NCBI GenBank assembly: GCA_024276075.1
Contig: JAJRXX010000016.1
Location: 1-64,000, forward strand
DNA: 64,000 nt
Direction: 5' to 3'
Source of the DNA: Planctomycetota bacterium
Lineage (GTDB): Bacteria; Planctomycetota; Phycisphaerae; Phycisphaerales; Phycisphaeraceae
The position numbers and the translations under genes were made by a program. Shown here piece by piece: positions 53,014 to 61,298 of this stretch (position 1 is the first letter of the stretch; each line of letters starts with the position of its first letter). The notes beneath the pieces are model-generated. The model was not told the DNA's origin, made no database searches, and saw nothing but the letters and a program-made list of their open reading frames with translations.

Positions 53014-54873
53014 ATGCCCATCGAGTCCGACGATTTTGATCGCCAGCGGGTATCGCCCGATTCTTCCGAACATCTCTTGGCCGATGCGGGTCAACGCAGC
53101 CACGAATCCGAGTTCTTTAATTCGATGCCTCCCGGCTACCAGAAGGGGCGATGTAAATTCGTCGTCGTGGTCGGCACCGTGATGAGCGGCCTGGGCAAGG
53201 GCATCTTTTCCAGCTCAGTCGCCAAACTACTAAAAAATAAAGGGCTGGTCGTCGCCCCCATTAAATTGGAGGGCTACCTCAACATCGATTCGGGAACGCT
53301 CAACCCGTACCGCCACGGCGAGGTCTTTGTGCTCGACGACGGCCTGGAGACCGACATGGACCTGGGCACCTACGAGCGGATGCTCGACCAGGACCTGACG
53401 CGTGATAATTTTGCAACCAGCGGCCAAATCTATCGGCACGTCTTGGATAAGGAACGCCACGGCGGGTACCTGGGCAGGGACGTGCAGATGATCCCCCACG
53501 TCACGGGTGAGGTGAAATACCTCTTGCGTAGCTTGGCGATGAAACAAAACGCGGACGTCGTCTTTGTCGAGGTTGGCGGGACGGTCGGCGACTATGAAAA
53601 TGGTTTTTATATCGAGGCGCTACGCGAACTAGCGTACGAGGAGGGCGACCACAGCGTCTGTTTCGTGGCACTGTCGTATGTGATTGAGCCGCGAGCGCTG
53701 GGGGAGCAGAAATCCAAAGCCGCGCAGCTTGGCCTCAAGAAACTTATGGAGACCGGCATCCGTCCACACATCGTGGCCTGCCGTGCACGCAATGAGATCG
53801 GCGAATCGGTCAAACAAAAAATCGCGATGTTCAGCAACGTGCCGCTCAATCGTGTCTTTTCAATGCACGATCGGACATCGGTGTACACGATTCCCGACGC
53901 GGCGCGCCAAGCGGGGCTCGACCGTGAGATACTGAGCCTGCTGGACCTGCACAGCCGGGTTAAACAGTTGCACGAAGACCGTGCCAGGCAGAGTTGGGGC
54001 GGGTTTATCGCCAAGCTGACCGCCAAACGCCGGTTCCAAATAAGTGTCGGGATCACCGGCAAGTACGCTGCGTTGCGTGATGCCTACGCATCAATAGATA
54101 AAGCCCTGGAGCATTGCGGGGTGCACCTCTGTGCCGACCTCGATGTGCGGTGGATCGACACGACCGAAATCACTGGGGCGGACCAGATCGCGGGTTTATT
54201 GCAAGGGCTTGACGCGGTGATTGTGCCGGGTGGGTTTGGGCAGCGGGGTACCGAGGGCAAAATTAGCTGTATCCGTCATTGCCGTGAGACGGGGCTGCCC
54301 TATTTGGGTATCTGCCTGGGGTTCCAGATGGCGGTGATCGAATACGCTCGGCACGTCTGTGGCCTGGCCGGTGCGGACAGCACCGAGTTCAATTCGGACA
54401 CCGAGCACCCGGTGATCGACATATTACCCGAGCAGAAGCAGATCGAAGGCCTGGGCGGGAACATGCGCCTGGGCGGTAAAGACGTACAGGTCCAGCCGAA
54501 CACCCTGGCGTCGTTCTTATTCGATGGCGAGGCGTCGGTGCGACGGAGATTTCGACACCGCTACGAAGTGGACCCGAAGTATATTCAACAATTCGAACAG
54601 GCGGGCTTGATCTTTTCGGGGCGTCACCCCGAGCAACCGATTATGCAGATACTTGAATTGCCCGCCGATGAGCATCCGTATTTCATTGGCGCTCAGTTTC
54701 ATCCCGAGTTGACCAGCCGGCCGTTGTATCCATCGCCCATGTTCATGGGGCTTGTGGCGGCGGCGATCCATCACGCATACCCCGACGTCCTTGGCCCGCA
54801 GATCAGCCCACGCTGGCTCAGGCAGGTGTCGCCTGAAAAACCGCGGAACACGATCATCGCGTCTACGTCCTGA
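53014..54873 (+). CDS. pyrG: CTP synthase, divergent form with N-terminal extension
   Basis: 619 aa, amidates UTP to CTP with glutamine. The first 45 residues are an added polar tail. The synthase domain keeps the ATP Lys (SGLGKGIFSSS), the Mg acidic residues (ETDMDLGTYER, VFVEVGGTVGD) and HGEVFV, but normally invariant stretches differ: KLEGYLNIDSGTLNP in place of KxDPYxNVDPGTMSP, and GDYENGFYIEAL in place of GDIESxPFLEA. The glutaminase has all three catalytic residues (LGICLGFQ, QFHPE). Probably the functional enzyme or a family paralogue; a second copy outside the window would decide. Alone, no eno downstream. Confidence 0.93.
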   Translation: MPIESDDFDRQRVSPDSSEHLLADAGQRSHESEFFNSMPPGYQKGRCKFVVVVGTVMSGLGKGIFSSSVAKLLKNKGLVVAPIKLEGYLNIDSGTLNPYRHGEVFVLDDGLETDMDLGTYERMLDQDLTRDNFATSGQIYRHVLDKERHGGYLGRDVQMIPHVTGEVKYLLRSLAMKQNADVVFVEVGGTVGDYENGFYIEALRELAYEEGDHSVCFVALSYVIEPRALGEQKSKAAQLGLKKLMETGIRPHIVACRARNEIGESVKQKIAMFSNVPLNRVFSMHDRTSVYTIPDAARQAGLDREILSLLDLHSRVKQLHEDRARQSWGGFIAKLTAKRRFQISVGITGKYAALRDAYASIDKALEHCGVHLCADLDVRWIDTTEITGADQIAGLLQGLDAVIVPGGFGQRGTEGKISCIRHCRETGLPYLGICLGFQMAVIEYARHVCGLAGADSTEFNSDTEHPVIDILPEQKQIEGLGGNMRLGGKDVQVQPNTLASFLFDGEASVRRRFRHRYEVDPKYIQQFEQAGLIFSGRHPEQPIMQILELPADEHPYFIGAQFHPELTSRPLYPSPMFMGLVAAAIHHAYPDVLGPQISPRWLRQVSPEKPRNTIIASTS

Positions 54874-54956
54874 AGCGGTTTGGGAATCGATGCGGCGACG
54901 ATAGCGGTCGGTGTGGTTGGGCGGTTTCAGAACAAGTCTTGTCGTATCCGACGAGT

Positions 54957-56075
54957 ATGAAGAAGGCATTTTTAACAAACGTTGTTAGCCCGAGCTTCGT
55001 CGTGGTGTGTGTTCTGCTTGTCATGCACAGTCCACTGACTGCTTGGGCCGACGAGGTTGAGTTGGTCACGGGAGAGGTCTTACGTGGCCGAGTGGTGCAG
55101 CAGACGCCGCAACGTGTGATCTTGGAACACCCGGTGCTGGGTCGGGTTGAGCTTGGCGTGGATCAAATCCGTGACGTCCGTCTGTACCAAGACGAGGCGG
55201 GCGTCGGTCACGAGAGCGAACACTTGGCCGAAATGGGCGAGCAAGGCACGCGCGATGAAAGTGTCATCCAGCAGACGCCGTCAATCGATGCTGTTTCAAA
55301 AGATGATGTATCGCAGCAACCAGCAGAGGGTTCGCCATCCACGGGCGTCGATACCGATACACTGCCCATGACGCAGGCAAATCAGCAGCAAAACCAACAG
55401 GACGAGCAGCACGACGACCACGAGGATTGGTGGGCACGGTTCGATGTGGGTTTTAACGGCACGGAAGGCAACACCCGCACAGCCAATCTTCGCTTGGGAT
55501 TCGTGGCGGAAAAACGCACGCGCGAAGACCGATTCAAATTCGACGCGGCGTTATTCAATGCGACCGATCGTGGTCGAAAGACGCGAAACGAGTTTACGGT
55601 TGGGTCCATCGTCGATTGGCTCGAGCCCGAGTCGCCTTGGTTTAGGTTTATGCAGGGCCGATTCGACTTCGACGAATTCGCGTCATGGGAAGAGCGTATC
55701 AGCGGTAGTGCAGGCGTCGGCTATCAGCTCTACGACACCCCAGACTTCGGTGCTGTCGTCCGCGTCGGCTTGGGTGGTGCGAAGGAATTCGGATCGGTCA
55801 ATGAGGACTTTCGATCCGAGGCTTCATTCGGGTTTGAGTTCACATGGCAGATCAACGACCGGATGCACCTGACGGCTGCAACCACGATCTACCCCGATCT
55901 GACCGAGACCGGTGAGCTGCGCGTCAACGCAACGGGCGACTGGATCATCGACATCGATGAAGCGAAAGACATACAGCTCAAGCTGGGCATCCAAAACGAG
56001 TACGAATCAGATGCCGACCCCGGCGTCAAGAAAAACGACTTGAAATACTACGGTGCCTTGGTGTTCAACTTTTAG
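54957..56075 (+). CDS. DUF481-domain outer-membrane protein
   Basis: 372 aa from the ATG at 54957. Signal peptide (KKAFLTNVVSPSFVVVCVLLVMHSPLTAWA, cleaved before DEVEL). Then a small SH3-like strand set (VELVTGEVLRGRVVQQTPQRVILEHPVLGRVEL), a Gln/Asp-rich linker (about 120-155), and a DUF481 beta barrel (RFDVGFNGTEGNTRTANLRLGFVAEKRT...) that ends in Phe (YYGALVFNF). Similar proteins (YdiY) are induced by salt or acid in enterobacteria; function unknown. The TAG stop lies in TTAG that precedes a family A terminal repeat. Confidence 0.88.
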   Translation: MKKAFLTNVVSPSFVVVCVLLVMHSPLTAWADEVELVTGEVLRGRVVQQTPQRVILEHPVLGRVELGVDQIRDVRLYQDEAGVGHESEHLAEMGEQGTRDESVIQQTPSIDAVSKDDVSQQPAEGSPSTGVDTDTLPMTQANQQQNQQDEQHDDHEDWWARFDVGFNGTEGNTRTANLRLGFVAEKRTREDRFKFDAALFNATDRGRKTRNEFTVGSIVDWLEPESPWFRFMQGRFDFDEFASWEERISGSAGVGYQLYDTPDFGAVVRVGLGGAKEFGSVNEDFRSEASFGFEFTWQINDRMHLTAATTIYPDLTETGELRVNATGDWIIDIDEAKDIQLKLGIQNEYESDADPGVKKNDLKYYGALVFNF

Positions 56076-56190
56076 AGCGTTTTTCAGTTTCGTATACGGC
56101 AGTACGGCTTGACGATCGATACTCTCTTTCATGCGCGACCGTCAGTGAGTGGGCTTCTTTGCTGTGATTGAAGTACGAGAATTAATCAGA
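56076..56190. repeat. family A element, copy 5 (right end decayed)
   Basis: AGCGTTTTTCAGTTTCGTAT (from 56076) is a good left terminal repeat, directly after the TTAG that contains the DUF481 stop. A partial common core (GCGCGACCGTCAGTGAGTGGG) lies at about 56136-56156. No right repeat is recognisable before the rho stop at 56201. Confidence 0.65.
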
Positions 56191-56200
56191 ACGTGCGTTA

Positions 56201-57430
56201 TTATCTAACAGCGGACTGGGCACTACCGGGGGACTGAGGATTTCCTACCAAGTCGGTGTTGGTCTTGAACCGTTCAAGGGCTTTGAGCAATTGCTGGATT
56301 TGCATCACCGGGGGCATGTCTAACAGTCGGCGACGCAAGGCGTTGATCGTTTGCAGTTCCTGTTCCGATAGCATCAGGTGTTCTTTTCGCGTGCCGGACG
56401 CGGCGAGGTTGATCGCTGGGAACACACGCTGCTCAGCGATTTTTCGGTCGAGGATCAATTCCATATTCCCCGTGCCCTTGAATTCCTCGAAGATGACTTG
56501 GTCGCCTCGGCTGCCGGTGTCGACCAGCGCGGTGGCGATGATCGTCAGCGACCCGCCCTCTTCAAATCTCCGTGCCGCGCCGAACAGTTGTTTAGGGATC
56601 GCCAGCGCCCCGGCGTCGAGCCCGCCTGATAGTGTTCTGCCGGTGCTGCCGGAAAGGGCCGGCGAAGTATTAAACGCACGGCCGATCCGGGTCAGCGAGT
56701 CCAGGAGTATCACCACGTCGTGGCCCGCTTCCGCCAAGCGCTTGGCACGGTCGATCGCCAGCATCGCCAGCTTGGCGTGGCGCTCGGATGAATGGTCATT
56801 GGAACTAGCCAGGACGGTGCACGGTACGTTTCGCCGAAAGTCGGTTACTTCTTCAGGTCGTTCGTCGATCAGCAACGCGATGACATCGACTTCGGGGTGA
56901 TTGGTGTGGATGCCAAACGCGATGTTCTGGAGAAGTGTCGTTTTGCCAGCCTTGGGCGGTGAAACGATCATGCCTCGCTGACCGTAGCCAATCGGGCAGA
57001 ACAGGTCGATCAGCCTGCACGCCGGCGGACAGCCCGGGTGTTCCAGCGTAAGCCGGGGTGCGGGGTCGATTGAGGTCAGGTCCTCAAATCGGTGGCGTTC
57101 TTGGTACGCTTGGGGGTCGAGCCCGTCGATTGCGAATAGCTTCTTCACGCGGGGAGCGTTGGGAGATATCGCAGCGCTTTTCTTTTTCTTTCTGCGGTTT
57201 TTCTTGCTTTGGCTTTGGTTCTGATAACTTTTTTGTGGCCGTTGTTGGCCGTTAGGAATCGGACCGGTTAGTTCGACATCGAGCTTTAAGCCCGGTCGCA
57301 ACTCAAGCCGCCTGATCAGATCGGCGGGAACAACCGGGTCTTCCGGCGAGGCTACAAATGTCTGGTCCAGCAGGCGCAGACGCCCGTCGGCTCGGTTGGA
57401 TAGTTCGAGGATACCGGTGTGTTTATGCAT
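56201..57430 (-). CDS. rho: transcription termination factor Rho
   Basis: 409-aa hexameric RNA helicase. An OB-type RNA-binding segment (TGILELSNRADGRLRLLDQTFVASPEDPVVPADLIRRLELRPG) is followed by a basic insert (QSKKNRRKKKKSAA, about 74-87) and the motor: PIGYGQRGMIVSPPKAGKTT (Walker A), VIALLIDERPEEVTDFRR, ILLDSLTRIGRAFN, and ARRFEEGGSLTIIATALVDTGSRGD (Q/R loop region). The helical Rho_N domain is missing, so the RNA-contact N-terminus is shorter than in E. coli. Convergent with the DUF481 gene. Confidence 0.96.
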   Translation of the reverse strand: MHKHTGILELSNRADGRLRLLDQTFVASPEDPVVPADLIRRLELRPGLKLDVELTGPIPNGQQRPQKSYQNQSQSKKNRRKKKKSAAISPNAPRVKKLFAIDGLDPQAYQERHRFEDLTSIDPAPRLTLEHPGCPPACRLIDLFCPIGYGQRGMIVSPPKAGKTTLLQNIAFGIHTNHPEVDVIALLIDERPEEVTDFRRNVPCTVLASSNDHSSERHAKLAMLAIDRAKRLAEAGHDVVILLDSLTRIGRAFNTSPALSGSTGRTLSGGLDAGALAIPKQLFGAARRFEEGGSLTIIATALVDTGSRGDQVIFEEFKGTGNMELILDRKIAEQRVFPAINLAASGTRKEHLMLSEQELQTINALRRRLLDMPPVMQIQQLLKALERFKTNTDLVGNPQSPGSAQSAVR

Positions 57431-57963
57431 GTGTTGTTGTGGCGATCTTTGGAATAACAGCGGAAAAATTTAGCCTGTCCGGACTCGGACGCGACGCTTC
57501 TCCCAATTGGCTTAACCCTGGTGCATCTTCAATTCATACTGCAATGACCGATGACTTGGCTTGTCCAAGGCTACAGGAACAAACGAAAGACGCGTGTCCC
57601 ACTGCGTGGTAGCCTTGCGTGGTCAACTCATTTAATTGCCATACGGCGGCGGACGGGTTTGACGGGTTCGGGGCAAATGCCACCGGCACCCCTGAACTCG
57701 GTTGCTATTCGAGTATCAGCTCAGACGCTTCATTTCAAAGGATCATCGCTGCTGGGAAAGTTTACGAACTATGATCGGTCTATCCAACAGCCGATTTAGC
57801 CGCGAACACTTTTCTATCAGACTATGAAGCGACTCCCAACCAGCGTATTAACTACATCGGCATAGTTTAAAGCATACTATGCCAAACCCGTCTAAAAATC
57901 TATCGAGAACACACCTGTTTTACAATCTCCGTCTGATAAATTCAAGCATTGTCAGGAAAAGGG
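57431..57963. other. 533-bp gap with no recognisable feature
   Basis: Between rho and a family B element. Several short frames exist on the plus strand, but none has a ribosome site or protein-like composition. Base composition shifts to AT-rich after about 57600. No RNA gene or clear terminator seen. Confidence 0.5.
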
Positions 57964-58102
57964 TAGTGGGTCAGTTTGAATTCCGAGTGTTACCGTAACG
58001 AGCCGCGACCGTCAGGAAGCGGGGCTCAGTTGCTTTGCAAACTCCTTACCACCCACGTTTCAAACGACAATTCCTGCCCAAATATTCAAATTGACCCACG
58101 AC
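57964..58102. repeat. 139-bp element with terminal repeats, family B copy 2
   Basis: The ends GTGGGTCAGTTTGAAT and ATTCAAATTGACCCACGAC are inverted repeats; the core AACGAGCCGCGACCGTCAGG is in plus orientation. Same length and layout as 25952-26090, with about four fifths of bases shared by eye. Lies about 155 bases before rimO. Confidence 0.85.
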
Positions 58103-58255
58103 CCAAGGGTAATTTACATCCCACTGGGGGGCTCCTATAGTGCTATGTACCCGATTCAGGGCGATGGCCCGCGTGGATTTTCCGTTTCCTAAGCCTGGGC
58201 GGTGCTTGCTGATGCGGGTCGTGTGACGATTTGTTGTATCCGATGGTTATTGACC

Positions 58256-59815
58256 ATGCCGCGAGTTTTAAAAAACCGGTGCGAGCCGCCCGCTGTGCGT
58301 ACGGTGGCGTTTGTGAGTCTCGGCTGTCCCAAGAACCTTGTGGACAGTGAGAAGATGCTTGGGCTCTTGGCCGAGTCCGGTCTGGGCATCACGGCACAAG
58401 AGTCGCAGGCCGACGCGATCATTGTTAACACGTGCGGCTTCCTCGAAGCATCGAAGCAAGAGGCGTTGGGCGAAATCGCGCGCGCAGCCGAGCAGAAAAA
58501 ATCCGGCCAATGCAAGAGGCTCATTGTCGCGGGGTGTCTCGTGCAGCGTCACCGTGCCCAGCTACTGGAGGTGTGCCCCGAGATCGACGCGTTGATCGGC
58601 GTGTTTGACCGAGACCGTATCGTCGAGGCGGTTATGGGTCACAACGGAGAATCGTCCCGACGCGACACCGATTTGGGGGAGGGCCAGCCGATCTATTCAA
58701 GCATTGCGCCCAACGCTGTGGTGGCGAAGCGCCGACGCGGCATCGACGAGCAAGGCTACTTTGAAGATGACACCGCTCGGCTGCGCCTCACGCCGCGGCA
58801 TTACGCCTACCTGCGCGTCAGTGAGGGCTGCAACCAGAACTGCGCGTTCTGCACCATCCCGTCGATCCGAGGGAAGATGCGGTCAAAGCCGGTGGAGCGC
58901 ATCGTCGCTGAGGCACGCGAGCTGATCGCAGACGGGGCGACGGAATTGAACTTAATCGGCCAGGACACCACCAGCTACGGCCAAGACATTGGGTACACGC
59001 CCGGCCTCGTGGGTATGCTCGAGGCACTCGACAAGGCAGTCACCCACGAAACCGGTGGCGTGGGCGCGTGGCTGCGGCTCATGTACGCATACCCGTCGTG
59101 CTTCACCGATCCCATGATCGACGCGATCGCGGTACTACCCAACGTGGTCAAGTACATCGACATGCCGTTGCAGCATATCAATGACCTTGTATTGGACCGC
59201 ATGCGTCGGCACACGAGTCGGCGCATGATCGAATCGCTGCTTGAAAAGCTCCGTCAGCGGGTGCCGGGCATCGCGATTCGTACGACATTTATCACAGGGT
59301 TCCCGGGTGAGACGCAGCCCCAGCACGAGGAACTGGTCGAGTTTGTACGTCGATTCGGGTTCGACGCCATGGGTGTGTTCGGGTATTCGCCTGAGCCGGG
59401 CACTCCAGCAGGGACCATGCACGCCTCGGGCCAAGCGGTGTCCACCGACGTCATCGACAAGCGGTATGAAGAGTTGATGCTCGCGCAGCAAGAGGTGGTG
59501 TTCGCTCGCAACCGAGCCTTAGCCCAGCAGGGCCAGCCCGTCGAAGTGCTGATCGACTCAAAGGAATTACCTCAGCAATCGAACCAGCAGCCCCCCGATT
59601 TAACAGATGCCGAAGCGCAGGTCAGCCGCTACATTGGGCGGACCTATTCACAGGCACCGCAGGTCGACGGCCTAACCTACGTCGATACCGATCAAGAGCT
59701 TGTCCCAGGAGAAAGGGTCCGTTGCCGCATCACCGCAGCGGACGGCTACGACTTGATCGCTGGGCCGATCCGTGCCGAGACTGTCTCCGGTATGCCGTTG
59801 ACGGTTCTGCGCTAG
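58256..59815 (+). CDS. rimO: ribosomal protein S12 methylthiotransferase RimO
   Basis: 519 aa from the ATG at 58256 (MPRVLKNRCEPPAVRTVAFVSLG); a TTG-type start 18 codons earlier is possible. Two iron-sulfur clusters: the MTTase cysteines in SLGCPKNLVDSE, VNTCGFLEASKQEALG and VAGCLVQR, and the radical-SAM CNQNCAFC. TRAM domain at the C-terminus. Adds a methylthio group to S12 Asp. Two insertions (after residue 140 and near 440-470, Gln/Pro-rich) make it longer than E. coli RimO. Adjacent DUF2007 gene is convergent. Confidence 0.95.
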   Translation: MPRVLKNRCEPPAVRTVAFVSLGCPKNLVDSEKMLGLLAESGLGITAQESQADAIIVNTCGFLEASKQEALGEIARAAEQKKSGQCKRLIVAGCLVQRHRAQLLEVCPEIDALIGVFDRDRIVEAVMGHNGESSRRDTDLGEGQPIYSSIAPNAVVAKRRRGIDEQGYFEDDTARLRLTPRHYAYLRVSEGCNQNCAFCTIPSIRGKMRSKPVERIVAEARELIADGATELNLIGQDTTSYGQDIGYTPGLVGMLEALDKAVTHETGGVGAWLRLMYAYPSCFTDPMIDAIAVLPNVVKYIDMPLQHINDLVLDRMRRHTSRRMIESLLEKLRQRVPGIAIRTTFITGFPGETQPQHEELVEFVRRFGFDAMGVFGYSPEPGTPAGTMHASGQAVSTDVIDKRYEELMLAQQEVVFARNRALAQQGQPVEVLIDSKELPQQSNQQPPDLTDAEAQVSRYIGRTYSQAPQVDGLTYVDTDQELVPGERVRCRITAADGYDLIAGPIRAETVSGMPLTVLR

Positions 59816-59841
59816 CCGAATTTAAAGGCGTGCGTGCGGGA

Positions 59842-60072
59842 TCACTCTTTTTCTTTTTCAGCCTCGAATGCAGCGACGATCTGCTGGGCTTTTTCCGCGT
59901 CAGCGGGAAGGACACGCACGACCTTGACCTGATCCGCAGCGACCAGGCCGTCGAACGGGCCCCCGGCGTGATCGATGAAACTTTCGATACCAGCCGATTT
60001 GAGTTGGTCGCTCAGAAGCTGCGCCTCCATAAGTGTTTGTGCTTTATAGACGGAAGTCAGGTCGTCTTGCAT
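59842..60072 (-). CDS. DUF2007-type small protein
   Basis: 76 aa from the ATG at 60072 (MQDDLTSVYKAQTLMEAQLLSDQLKSAGIESFIDHAGG), with AGGAG 7 bases upstream. The pattern of helix, AGIESFI strand, ...VKVVRVLPADAEKAQQIVAAFE is the DUF2007 fold, related to PII-like or ferredoxin-like small signalling domains. Function unknown. Convergent with rimO. Confidence 0.85.
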   Translation of the reverse strand: MQDDLTSVYKAQTLMEAQLLSDQLKSAGIESFIDHAGGPFDGLVAADQVKVVRVLPADAEKAQQIVAAFEAEKEKE

Positions 60073-60214
60073 GGCGGTGCTCCTGGGCCCCAAAGCATGT
60101 CGGGATTGAATAGGGGCCGTTTGTAGCGATTATCACGGTCGGATTTCATCGGCTGCTCTATATTCTAGCCCTCAAAGGTCCAAAGCGTGGTATCCTAGGA
60201 TATTAAAGAAGTGT

Positions 60215-60784
60215 GTGGCTCAGATGGCCGGGTGGGGCCGCTGCCGCGCTAAGAAAGAGAGACGCGTGGACCAGGCATCCATTCACCCAACCACAGCCCG
60301 AATCGAGCGGGAAAAAGACGCTAGCAGTGCGGGCGTGCTGCGGGGGCGATTGCTGCGCCGTAATAAAGCCGCACGAGGCAGGCGTGGCGCGAGGCTGAGG
60401 CTTGTCGGCGGCGAGGTGGATCGTCATCGAGCGCTAGGCGAGCCGATTAAAAATCCCACAGACCCACGCTGGGTGTTAGCGGTGCGGACTGCGGAATTGC
60501 TTGAGGGGGATGTCTTGGGTCCCGAGCGGCGAGATCAGCTCCAACGGCTAGGTGCGGTGTTGGGCTTGCCGTCGTTTTCCGTGAGCTTGGTGATAGCGAT
60601 TGTGCAAGATCAAGCCCGTCGGGGTTATGTACCCTCGGATTGCCCCACCGCCGGGGAGCCGCAATTGCGCATGGTGGCGTTGCCGGTCGTGAAAGACCGC
60701 AGCCGGGCGATATGCACAGCCTGTTCAGTGGCGGCGCTGTTAGCGATCGAATTACTGACGATCCACTGGTGGCTGTTCCGCTGA
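60215..60784 (+). CDS. hypothetical protein, basic N-terminus and C-terminal membrane helix
   Basis: 189 aa from a GTG at 60215; an ATG three codons later is equally possible. The first 60 residues are very basic (GRLLRRNKAARGRRGARLRLVGG). Residues 75-140 look globular and helical (PRWVLAVRTAELLEGDVLGPERRDQLQRLGAVLGLPSFSVSLVIAIV), and one membrane helix is at the C-terminus (AICTACSVAALLAIELLTIHWWLF). I do not recognise it. Probably tail-anchored and cytoplasmic. Alone, on the opposite strand from DUF2007. Confidence 0.65.
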   Translation: MAQMAGWGRCRAKKERRVDQASIHPTTARIEREKDASSAGVLRGRLLRRNKAARGRRGARLRLVGGEVDRHRALGEPIKNPTDPRWVLAVRTAELLEGDVLGPERRDQLQRLGAVLGLPSFSVSLVIAIVQDQARRGYVPSDCPTAGEPQLRMVALPVVKDRSRAICTACSVAALLAIELLTIHWWLFR

Positions 60785-60915
60785 TCGAATGCCCTTAGAA
60801 CAATGGGTGTCATTTTTTCCGTTCGGGTTCGGGGCGCTGGCCTTTTACACCGACGGCTATCCCATGGGGCCATGGCGGATATTGACGCTGATTGCTCTAG
60901 CTCGCCCTTAACGTC

Positions 60916-61025
60916 CTAATACCAATTCAAATTGGTACTTGCGCGGTGTCTACAAACGCGAAAACAGGGCAGACAATAACTTACATCACTTACGACGCGC
61001 TAGAATTATACGCAATGCGTATAAG
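60916..61025 (-). repeat. palindrome-ended repeat, family C copy 4
   Basis: Reverse orientation. It carries both end motifs intact: TACCAATTCAAATTGGTA (60920-60937) and ATACGCAATGCGTAT (61008-61022). Best preserved copy of the family. Confidence 0.82.
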
Positions 61026-61035
61026 ACCCAATTAG

Positions 61036-61134
61036 AGCACCTTGCATAAATAATCGCCATGTCAGTTCTGGAGTAGGGCAGGTCATTGACCTGCCTTCTT
61101 CTTGGGGAGATGGAGAATAATTACGCAAGTTGCT
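61036..61134. repeat. MITE-like element, family A-related copy 6
   Basis: 99 bp with terminal repeats AGCACCTTGCATAAATAAT and ATAATTACGCAAGTTGCT, and flanks TTAG (61032-61035) and CTAA (61135-61138), an inverted YTAR pair. Same length as other family A copies, but the inside differs and contains the palindrome GGCAGGTCATTGACCTGCC. Confidence 0.7.
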
Positions 61135-61149
61135 CTAAAAAGATGTTTT

Positions 61150-61298
61150 TTAGTAGAAAACCCTTGCGGGGGTCAGTAAAATGACAGTCGGAAAGGGTTT
61201 GCGTAAAGAACAAAGATCGGGGGGATTCCGCGAATCAGCCCAATGGGGAATTCAAGGTTCGGCTCGCATTTTGCCAAGAAAGTAGAGAATCTAAAAAG
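61150..61298 (+). promoter_or_regulatory. structured 5' leader of the glycine-rich protein gene
   Basis: AAACCCTT near 61160 and AAGGGTTT near 61194 can pair, enclosing a second stem GTCA-GTAAAA-TGAC, so the leader mRNA can fold into a two-stem structure about 100 bases before the ATG. It does not match a riboswitch class I know. No clear promoter boxes seen upstream. Confidence 0.35.
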
